Of a DNA stretch of 64,000 nt, positions 55,250-64,000 are shown piece by piece (the first letter of the stretch is position 1; the number at the start of each line of letters is the position of its first letter). Under the pieces are notes generated by a model. The model worked only from the letters and a program-made list of their open reading frames with translations, did no database searches and had not been told where the DNA came from. The stretch comes from Silene conica (Eukaryota; Streptophyta; Magnoliopsida; Caryophyllales; Caryophyllaceae), in assembly GCA_029255685.2 (NCBI GenBank), contig CM055319.2:12448747-12512746 (forward strand), given 5' to 3'. The position numbers and the translations under genes were made by a program.

Positions 55250-58200
55250 ATGGCGAAAACTCGACCTGGGAAACGTGACCTTGACTCTTACACCATTAAA
55301 GGCACCAACAAAGTTGTTCGAGGTTATTTCTTAATTACCCTTTTCATCTTCTAATTTTGCTTGATTAATTTTTCTACTGTCTGTAACTAAGTTTAACTAT
55401 CTGGTTAATGTTGCAACAAAACTACTGTCGGTAAAAGAATTCTGGGTTTTTTGTTTTTGTGCTGGATTCATTAATTTCATAGAAAGTTTCGATCTTTGTT
55501 GTTGACTTGCCCTAAAATATTTAAGGAATGATGGGTTTGTTTGATTTTGTTAGAAATGTTGAATTAATTGTTTGAAAGATATACTCATTTTTGAAATGGG
55601 GTTAATTTTTCAGCTGGGGATTGTGTTTTGATGAGGCCTTCAGATGTCGGGAAGCCGCCCTACGTGGCTCGTGTTGAAAAAATCGAGGCCGATAATCGGA
55701 ACAATGTGAAGGTGAAAGTGAGATGGTATTATAGGCCAGAGGAATCAATGGGAGGAAGGAGACAGTTTCATGGGGCAAAAGAGCTCTTCTTGTCTGACCA
55801 CTTTGATGTACAGAGTGCACACACCATTGAAGGGAAGTGCACTGTCCACTCCTTCAAGAACTACACTAAACTTGAGAATGTTGGTGCTGATGATTACTTC
55901 TGTCGATTTGAATATAAGGCTGCTTCCGGGGCTTTTACTCCTGACCGAGTTGCTGTGTAAGTTTTGGATAAAAAAAGAAGAAAAGGGTCTCTTGTTATTT
56001 TTGAGTGGAGTTTTATGTTATATGTAGGTTTCTGATTCGGTTTTATGTTCGGCGTTTTTTCTGTTTTGTAGGTATTGCAAGTGTGAAATGCCGTATAACC
56101 CGGATGATCTTATGGTTCAGTGTGAGGGTTGCAAGGACTGGTAATGGCTTGACTTTAATATGATCGGTCCTTTCCTATCGTATTGATACTTCAAATCACA
56201 TGAATTGGATTGATTCTTTCCTGTTGTCTTGATACTTCAAATCACATAAATTGAATGCCAGCCTCGGGTCTTTATGACGATTCTAACGGTCTCTTCCCAT
56301 GTGTGTGTTTGGGTATTGTCCTACAACGGTAGAAAAAGAGTGAAGAGACTTGTTGATAAGTTAGTGAGTCACTCCTCCCATCACTAATTGGTTTTAGGAT
56401 GGAATTTCACTTACTTGTGGACTCGTCTCTTGCACCTATTTTTATAAGCCCGCTGTGAAGCAATTCAAAACATTATTCTCTAGGTCTTGGCTCTAGTGTA
56501 GCATATTTTTGCAGACTATTGAGTAGCATGTAGATTAGGGTTTATCTCCGTGCGCCTTCTTCCACGGAATTTTCTGCAATACTACTAGCTGTATTTTGGT
56601 TAAAATGGAATAAAATCTTCTATGGTCACTATAAATAAATGTCTACTTGGGCACTCCGGAGGTATCCATGTCAAACCTTGACGGAATACATTTAGATTAC
56701 CCTAAGATTACTGACTTAATGATGTTCTTTCTTTGAACATTATTGCACGAATATAAGTTATAAGCTTTGCCGAGTCTGCATAATGTCGGGGTAATTTTTG
56801 GTCTTGGACTGGACCGGACACTACCAAAAGTATGAAATTTGAGACCAAAAACGAGACATAATTCTATTTGGTCAAGGTTCTCCATATGAGTGATCGGTCC
56901 AAACAATATTTGGGGTCTAGATCGAAACTTGCTGAGCCACATAAGCAAATGTGCATCCTGTGAATTTCTCTCATTTTTTTTAAAGAATATTATGGTTGTA
57001 GGTTCCATCCTTCGTGCATGGGCATGTCAATTGAAGAAGCAAAGAAGTTGGATCACTTTTTATGCTCAGATTGTGTTGCTGAAGATGAGCCTAAAAAAGG
57101 GAGCAACTCTTTTTCTGTGTCACAGCTGGCTGATGGCAAGGTTAAGTTTTTGCCTACTCTTGATAAGTATTTTGCATCATTGGCACTAATTATAGGGCTT
57201 CACGGTGTCATGGTATTGGACTAACCCACCCTTAGTGGCTGCTCTAGCTTTTATTGAATTAGTGTTAAACTATTATTTCCAGCAGAAAATGCGTATTTCT
57301 TGACTTATAGGGCTACACTAATCAGTCTGCTGGACCTCTAATCTGACGTATTGCTTAACTTTTTTATTACGTAACTTTTTTTTGGAGTACATGTATCTAG
57401 GAACTGACTTCACCCGTCTGGTTTTGTAGAGTTTTATGTTCTTTCTGGCATTTTCATGGTTACTCATACAGCTGTTTGAGCTGAAGAGACTGGTTGTGTT
57501 TTTTGTTTTGTACACGAATGTTAAATGGTCTACTTCCATGATTATTGCTGCTGAAACTAGTCACAAAATACAAATCCATCATCATCATAGCATGCATTGT
57601 CTATCTACTATTTGCTTGATTTGCGCAAACACCTAAGCATTTTTGGTTCTAGCTTATCTATACTCTCACAGTGAAGCTCCCCTAGTTTGAATGTCAATTA
57701 TATTTCATTTCTCATGTTCTCGTTTTTACGGTTTTCCTTTTATTTGCTCATTAGATATCTTTGCTTGGGGATTGATTCGTTGCAATATTTGTCTGTCGAC
57801 TAGCTATTTTTTTTTTATGATTTTAGTATTTCTTCCTTCCTGTAAACTTCACATAGGATTTTGTGAATAGATCTTAAGGAGTTATGGTCCATTATTTTAG
57901 CGTGTGTCATTCATGTTTCTCATGGCCAGTTCCACCAATACAAAAAGCCTCAAGTGCTCCCATTTATGGTGGGATGTAGGTCTTTCTAGGTAGTTGAATT
58001 TACAGAAACTTAAATGATTGGGATATAGATCTAGGTAGTTCAATGTACACAAATCTTCCCTCTGTTGTATACGAACGTCTCTAGATGACCAGTAAAGGAA
58101 ATTTCGTCAAGAATTGCATTGAACGACTCTTAGGAAGTACTTAAGAATACAAGGAAACAAGAAGCACCATCCAACAATGGGTTTTACAACATAGTTCTTC

Positions 58201-58355
58201 GTTTGCATTTTCCTTGGCATGAAACTTAATGACTTCAGTGTAGCCGTGCCTCTATATGCTATTCCATATCTTTTTTGCTACTAGGTTTCATACGTGCTTA
58301 ACAGGATTTGGACATTTGTCGTTTGCAGACAGAAAACAAGCGGAGAAAGAGATGA
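55250..58355 (+). CDS. EBS: EBS-like BAH-PHD chromatin reader
   Basis: The only apparently intact host gene. Five exons, all GT-AG and phase-consistent: 55250-55322, 55614-55956, 56072-56140, 57002-57140, 58329-58355; total 651 bp, 216 residues. It begins [20 protein letters not shown]. Residues about 20-140 are a BAH domain ([57 protein letters not shown]). Residues about 140-190 are a PHD finger with the C4HC3 ligands visible ([43 protein letters not shown]). The tail ends KRRKR. In Arabidopsis, EBS reads H3K27me3 through BAH and H3K4me3 through PHD and represses flowering genes such as FT; the closely related SHL differs at its N-terminus, so EBS is the better match. Length is slightly below Arabidopsis EBS. 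The exon 4 donor (GCAAG|GTTAAG) is the least certain join. Confidence 0.92.
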
Positions 58356-59490
58356 GTCGGAGTTCCAAACCACGAGATTGTCTTAGCATGCCCTTGCCCT
58401 AGCATAGCCCGGAAGTCACACCTGTATTTACTAACCATGTTGTGAGACTTGTACTTTTCAACCATGAACCTTCGCCCATGCGGCTTGTGCTGAAAACTAT
58501 CATGAGTGTAATTTCTGTGTGTTCATCTCTCCGAGCCATGCATGTATGACTTATAGTGTAAAATTTGTGCAGTAAGATGATTCCAGTTTTAGCCCTGGTT
58601 GATTTCATCAAATTGTTAGCCATTTAGCTGCTTGGCATACCCCTCTCGCTCTTAAATAGATATTTATCGCGGTAATTTGAAAGGAAACTCGAGATTTTGT
58701 TGCTGCATTTGGTTTGGTCTATTAACCCGCCATATTCTCATTGGTTCCGTGTGTGACGACCCTCCCCAACCCTACATCCTCTCTGTAACTTCCACTCCCT
58801 ACATCCGAAAACAAGTTTCTACAGTCTAGTTTCATGGAGGAATATGGCAGACTCGATTACAGTCTAAGGCAGTTTTGGTATTAAAAGATTAATCTGTTAA
58901 ATTTGGAAATTGTGAATTTTAATTTCAGATTCTTATGATCGTAAATTCAAATTTTTGTATAACGATTTTACATATTTGAATTACTAAAATCCTCCTTATA
59001 CATTAAAAAAAACACAAAGATATATTCCAAAAAAGCATGAATTTATTGACATTTTTATAATAAATTAACAGAAACTTATTTTACAGGCGATTGCATGATA
59101 ATTTAATTACAAGTTAAACTCATGAAATGGTTTTTACACGGTTAAGTAAACAAAATTTCAGCATGATGACGCTACCGCCTACCTGTTAAAGATATATTTT
59201 CTGTCGAAATTTTATGAGAAATATGTCATTTTGTCCTTTAATGTGTTAGTTACCTTAAAAATGAAGGTTGTTAATTACTCGGTGTATAATAAAAGTATGT
59301 TTGTATAGTTATCAAAAAGCCCAAGGTGCATAATACAAAGACGATGAAAATATGTGATGCGCCGTTACGATAATTCAGGTCATAAATCTCATGTAAATAT
59401 GAACTTGGTAATACGTAGTAGTAGAGTAATCTGCAGGGATAAGGAGGTTAGATACGTGCAAAATTGCAAATATTGCTCTCTTTCTTTTTC
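58356..59490. other. 3' UTR and intergenic DNA after EBS
   Basis: About 300 bp of probable 3' UTR, then AT-rich intergenic sequence with no recognised element. Confidence 0.5.
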
Positions 59491-59494
59491 CTAA

Positions 59495-59549
59495 GCTTAT
59501 GCTTACGCTTACGCTTACGCTTACGCTTACGCTTACGCTTACGCTTACT
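59495..59549 (+). repeat. (GCTTAC)n hexanucleotide array, about 9 units
   Basis: Perfect GCTTAC units after a GCTTAT variant, followed at 59562-59592 by degenerate GCTAAT/GCTAAC units, perhaps diverged parts of the same array. Confidence 0.92.
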
Positions 59550-59679
59550 ATAACATTATAACGCTAATGATGCTAATGCTAATGCTAACGCTGACAAAGT
59601 GACAACTCCATGCAACCGGAGCTTAGGCAGTTGATGATACTAAGAAAGTAAGGAATGATTATTGGCTCTCAATCCGCCT

Positions 59680-60250
59680 CTATTATTTCGGTGGCGTTGT
59701 TCTGAACAAGTAACGGCATTTGTTAGGGCACATCGATAAGATTGTCTTGACGTTTCTATGGCTGGGATTTGGTTTGGATTTGGCCGGTTGGAGCGGCTTA
59801 GGTGGTGGCGGGTGGGTTTTATGATGTAAAAGCAAGTTTGGATTTATAAATCTCTGATACCATATTACCATGCATGTAGAAGATGAATATTGTATTAATG
59901 AAAATGATCATATACACATACACCTATACTCAGGTATATAACAATACCTATATTTGAACTTGCAATGGTATACACTTTAATCTTTATCGTATCTATTTAT
60001 ACGGTGATAGTCAACCTATCACAAGATTATAAGTTACAACGGATATTATACATCATCTATCATTACCACGAATCACTATGTGTAGCTTATCTGATATGTT
60101 TCCGGCTAAGAGATTCTTTAAAATTATCCATTAATGTTTTTTTTCGACCTAAATATTATTGATAAATCCGTTAAACCGTATAAGTTATAACGTATATTTT
60201 TGTAAAAGACATAGTCTGAAAATACTCTTAATGATAATATCTTAACTAAT
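59680..60250 (-). mobile_element. Copia remnant: LTR end, PBS and gag start
   Basis: The minus strand reads GGTAATA then TGGTATCAGAG (PBS 59852-59862) then a Pro-rich frame (59871-59683; THPPPPKPLQPAKSKP), the layout of a small copia element at the 5' LTR-gag junction. The LTR would lie at about 59863-60250, but its outer end is not clear. Confidence 0.5.
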
Positions 60251-60294
60251 ATATTATCTTATATTAATATATGTTCCCAATTCTTTTATCACAA

Positions 60295-60484
60295 ATTCTT
60301 ATTTGCAACGGCACTATCCGTCGCAAGCTTGTGACGGATACCGTTTTCTTTCACAAAAACCCACTTTTTCTCTCTCTCCAACACTATTTATGTGGTCCCC
60401 TTTCTCCACTAACTCATTTTGTATCCATTTTATCTCACGAAATATCCGTCACAAATGGTGACCCGTCGCAAGCAAGACTTACTA
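60295..60484 (-). mobile_element. MITE, second copy of the 24.9-kb family
   Basis: Inverted homologue of 24896-25098: starts TTCTTATTTGCAACGGCAC, includes CTATCCGTCGCAAGCTTGTG and CACTTTTTCTCTCTCTCC, ends CGTCGCAAGCAAGACTTACT. Two copies with different flanks define both boundaries. Confidence 0.8.
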
Positions 60485-61140
60485 TTCTTTTATTATAATA
60501 TCCTAAAGAAACTTACTCTTTTACACTATTATCTTTTCAATTGTTGTTATTAGTACTAACAAAACTGTGGTTCACGAATATGAAGGATATGGAGGGTACA
60601 CAATAATTAAATAATGTTGAATAAACGGGATAACGACCCAGCAATACAAACGAAAAGTAAAGTTATAAGAGCAATTGTAATAGGAGGGTTTTTTTATATT
60701 GAGTTTGTAATTAACAACCCCAAAAAGTATCTCATTGTATTAAAAAGTTGGTTATTCTACCTGGTAATCTTGTGTTTTTTCAAATTCTACGTGATGACCC
60801 TATTTTCAGAGAACATACGTGCTAACGCTCAACTTTATTAATAAGCATTGTCGTAACCCTTGACTTTTTTTTTCATTAAGCTTGGTTTGATATTAAGAAC
60901 AAAAACCAAGAAACTTTTTGAGTAATTAAACAATTAATTATATTAAATAATAATTAATATTTTTCTAATGGAAAATTTTACTGATAATTTCTCCATTGTG
61001 AAAAAAAAAATTCTTAATTCTTGATATTATTGTCAAAAAATGACATAGTAAAGGAAGAACCTTATAAAAGATTCTTCGATTGCACTTGCCCTAAATATAT
61101 ACTCCTAGATATTTGTTTAGCCCAAAATCCGCTATCACGC
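60485..61140. other. AT-rich intergenic DNA
   Basis: Nothing recognisable; short open frames only. Confidence 0.5.
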
Positions 61141-61631
61141 TGTTGGGCCCAAAGACAAACTGAGGTACAAGCAGCCCACCACGGAACATGTTACACTTAA
61201 GGAAAGAGCCGTTGAAAGGAGAAGAAAATGTCAAAAACCCTAGAAGCATATTCTCCTCAACTTACTCCTATATTCCTGGAGCTGACCAGGACCAGAGCAG
61301 AACCAGCTGACCAGGAGTCCTCACCTATAAAAAGGAAAATTAGGGCATTCCTTAGGGATTCAGTTCATACGTTGTAATTTTAGCTTACGCACGCATACAT
61401 TTGTACTCCATCCTAAACAGTGAATATCCTCGATCATAGTAAAAATCTTGGTGGGATTCCGTTCCCCCCGCGGTTGTTTCCCTCATTGGGTTTTTCCGCG
61501 TCACCAAAATCTCTCGTGTCACTTTCTGTTTATTTTTATTTTTGCACAGATCCTTTACGTAAAACTGCATATTGGTTGGTACTTTGACCCGCATCATAAA
61601 AACTTAACCCGGTAGAAATTTTACCAAAACA
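61141..61631 (+). mobile_element. 5' LTR of a Tat/Retand-like Ty3/gypsy element
   Basis: Starts TGTTGGGCCC and ends CCAAAACA (491 bp). A clear TATA box TATAAAAAGG is at 61326-61335. It is followed directly by a TTTGGCGTCCACCGTGGGG primer-binding site. The left flank CACGC (61136-61140) would be one target duplication; the partner is beyond the window. Confidence 0.85.
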
Positions 61632-61632
61632 A

Positions 61633-61651
61633 TTTGGCGTCCACCGTGGGG
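61633..61651 (+). promoter_or_regulatory. Primer-binding site of the Tat-like element
   Basis: TTTGGCGTCCACCGTGGGG is the form seen after the 5' LTR of Tat/Ogre/Retand-type plant elements. Confidence 0.85.
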
Positions 61652-61738
61652 CATAGTGCGCATTCCAATATCTAAAACCGTTATCTCATCACAACGAACA
61701 TCTCTGGGACCAAAGCTAACCATTCCTGTTCCCAGAGC

Positions 61739-63638
61739 ATGTCAGCCCAGTCCAGTGGGACTAACCCTACTGTGTCCATTGGTCTCACAGGACCATCCTC
61801 CGTCGTAAGTCAGACCACAACCTCGAGGGTTGTGGCCCCATCCAGCAAACCTCCTCAGATTCCCAGATCACCCCCTGTGTCTGCTTCCCCAAATAAGCAG
61901 AGCAGAGAGAGCAGCCCCAACAGGAGTGGAGAAGCCCAGATATCTGGAGCAGGCCCGCAGTCGCCGGTTCCAGGCCCAGATCCGATGCAGATGGTGGTCC
62001 AGGGAATGAGAGCTCTGCAGGAAGCCATAGAGGGCTTGAAGAAGGACAATCTGAACCTGAGAGAGCAGATCGCCGCAGTCGCACGCCCAGAGCAGCCGTT
62101 CAGAATGTTACAGCCAGGGCCTGGACAGACCTTCAATCCCTTCGGGAGAGGAGGACCGAACCGGCCAATTCCCCAGGAGATCGTCACCAGGCTGGATCTA
62201 GGTGTTGTCACTCCGAGCAGCGGCCCAGAGATACTGGATCTGGACTCATCTGCATTCAAAGCACCGCAGTCCAACCCAACGCAGCCTGCAGGTAATCCTA
62301 CACCTTGTTTTCCCCTAGGACTAATCCTTTGACTTTTTCAGGTACACCTCCACAACCTACACTTGGTTGGACGCCAGAGGTCCCCGTAAGGCCAGAACCA
62401 ACGAGCCAATCCAACGCATGAGGATGGGCAGGAGGAGCACCGGTGCAGTCAGCAGCAGGTTGGCATCCAGGACCAGGTTTCGATCCATCCGTAGCAGCCA
62501 ACCAGCCAACCGCAGGCCCTTGGGGAAGAGCCCTTCCAGGCTTCTTCCCTCCGCCTGTCAACGCGACCTCAGGTCCTTGGGGAAGAGCCCCTCCAGGCTT
62601 CTTCCCTCCGTCAGTCAATCCGTTCCCTGGAGTAGGCAGTCTCTCAGATCAGCGCTACCGGGAGCTGAAAGACATGATCACCAAGATACCTGGTATGCCA
62701 AGGCCCATGGAGAAAGCTTCCCAGGACAGTTATGCAGATTCGCCCTTCATCGACAATATTGCCCTGATCAATGTGCCCAAGGGGTTTGTGCCACCAACCA
62801 TGACACTATACGATGGTACGGACGACCCCCTGGACCACATCAATCAATATAAGCAGAAAATGATGGTGGTAACCGCAACCGGAGCACTTAAGGAGGCCTG
62901 CATGTGCAAAGGATTTGGATCAACCCTGTCCGGAGCAGCCCTGCACTGGTTCGTGGGACTACCCAATTGCAGCATCTCCTCCTTTGCAGATCTGGTTAAT
63001 GCCTTTAATCAGCAGTTTGCTAGCAGCATGAAACCATTAAAGCAGACCAGTGATCTATACAGAATTGTCCAGGGATTCGAGGAAACAACTCGAGACTACC
63101 TCACCAGATTCAACAAAGAAAAAGTTGCAATTCCGCATTGTGATGTACCCACTGCCATCGAAGCCTTCCACAGGGGGTTACATCACGATTCAGACATGTA
63201 CAAGCAGTTGACAATGCACCCGTGCACTGCCTTTACTGATGTACAGGCCCAGGCAGTTGCAGCCATGAGGCAAGAAGAAGATGCTGCCTCCAGAAGAAGC
63301 ACCTATGACACATAACCTGTGTCTAGGAAAGCGCCAGTAGAAAAAAGGAGCGAAAGATCAAAGCCCTACAGCAAGCCAGTAAGCAAAGTATCTGAGAGCA
63401 CCGGTGGTAAAAAAGATGCAGATCCACCTCCGAAGGTCAGCGAGTATGGCTTTACCACCGGGATGGCTGGCTTGCTGAAGGCCTTGAAAGAACTCAAGGG
63501 AGTCAGATCGCCAAAGAAGAAAGAGGAGCGACCCAATGACCGCCGTGATGCTAGCAAAAATGTGAATTTCATGGTGACATAGGTCATACCACGGATGAAC
63601 GCTATACCCTCAGGAAGGAGGTCCGATTCCAGTATGAC
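61739..63638 (+). pseudogene. Gag of the Tat/Retand-like element
   Basis: Starts MSAQSSGTNPTVS with a Ser/Pro/Gln-rich N-terminus (to about 62290). The frame then changes; deletion of a 50-bp GT...CAG segment (62292-62341) would restore it, so it is either a very short intron or a frameshift. An in-frame TGA (62419-62421) precedes a Pro/Gly segment with PGFFPP repeats, then the gag core: NVPKGFVPPTMTLYDGTDDP, MCKGFGSTLSGAALHWF, LVNAFNQQFASS, LYRIVQGFEETTRDYLTRFN, AIEAFHRGL. A TAA at 63313-63315 is followed by the same frame to 63582. At 63638 a TRIM insertion ends the homology. Several breaks make it non-functional. Confidence 0.82.
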
Positions 63639-64000
63639 TGTAACAACCCGACCCACCACGGTCGTAACACAAACCCAATAAGATGGGTGCACACTTTTGG
63701 GCCCGTTAATTGTCCTCACTTAAGCCCAAAAGCACAAGGCCTTGTTACTAAATGGTGGGTGGGAGCTATTATAAACATATCACAAGCCTCACATTCTACC
63801 GATGTGGGACAACTTTCCTCTCATACTCTTGGGGTGTTACAAACTCCCCCACTTAAAGAACACAACGTCCTCGTTGTGCCTCAAACTTGACCACAACCAG
63901 GGCCAGAATCCTCCCCCGCTAGGTGTGTGACCCTGGTACTCCCGACCACAGGCTCACCACACGGTCGCAGAGTCGCTCTGATACCATTTGTAACAACCCG
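63639..64000 (-). mobile_element. TRIM element (runs off window end)
   Basis: A 203-bp LTR at 63639-63841 (minus strand TGTAACACCCC to GGGTTGTTACA), then a 147-bp interior with a polypurine tract next to the LTR (minus AAGTGGGGGAGTT, 63842-63854) and a primer-binding site (minus TGGTATCAGAGC, 63975-63986). The opposite LTR starts at 63989 (TGTAACAACCCG), matching 63639 onward, and is cut by the window end. No coding capacity: a terminal-repeat retrotransposon in miniature. The left flank ATGAC (63634-63638) is the expected duplication. Confidence 0.88.

Noticed and set aside
61785..62618. Minus-strand frames of 99-139 codons over the Tat-like gag
   Set aside because: Shadows of the GC-richer gag on the plus strand; no recognisable domain.

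Overview
This window is plant nuclear DNA, almost certainly from a eudicot. It is AT-rich, with long introns and densely nested transposons of plant-specific types: RPA-encoding Helitron, CACTA/En-Spm, Athila- and Tat-type Ty3/gypsy elements, TRIM, Harbinger and hAT MITEs. It holds one well-conserved host gene, an EBS-type BAH-PHD chromatin reader. The transposon mix would suit Caryophyllales, but that is a guess from style and not a measured placement. There are no bacterial features.

Layout. 1-5256: two almost identical LTR+primer-binding-site blocks face each other around about 3.4 kb of non-coding DNA. 5.3-29.1 kb: a large, decayed Helitron. It carries two diverged copies of a protein with two dsRNA-binding-like domains, a Rep-helicase (RepHel) gene, an RPA70-like gene and two F-box-like genes. 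Its 3' end is a 10-bp GC hairpin followed by CTAG|T. The RepHel gene is split by a 4.24-kb CACTA element with a perfect CCA duplication, and also has three nonsense codons. MITEs and a foldback element lie further right in the Helitron. 29.1-33.0 kb: minus-strand copia-type leader, PBS and LTR, the LTR itself hit by a foldback element and by a hAT MITE with a perfect 8-bp duplication. 33.0-34.9 kb: non-coding. 34.9-47.7 kb: a second CACTA-like element with TTAACAACGG subterminal repeats and a minus-strand gene ending in a Ulp1-like protease. It is split by an 8.36-kb Athila-like retrotransposon that has lost its RT, RNase H and integrase core. 47.9-52.0 kb: a solo LTR with perfect GTACT duplications, then an LTR inserted within another LTR. 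53.1-53.5 kb: RNase H fragment of a non-LTR element. 53.5-54.6 kb: a Harbinger-type MITE swollen by a satellite-like array.

54.9-58.6 kb holds the only apparently intact cellular gene: five exons, a predicted 216-residue EBS-like protein. 58.7-64.0 kb returns to repeats: a hexanucleotide array, a copia remnant, a MITE homologous to the one at 24.9 kb, and a Tat/Retand-like element whose gag is interrupted by a TRIM running off the window end.

How the parts relate: RepHel (nicking and unwinding) and the RPA-like protein (single-strand binding) are the expected rolling-circle machinery of a plant Helitron. The dsRBD-like pair and the F-box-like pair are the unexplained passengers and the most interesting content. 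Most genes other than EBS carry stops, frameshifts or insertions, so the transposons here look mostly dead. All calls come from reading sequence; no database search was run.
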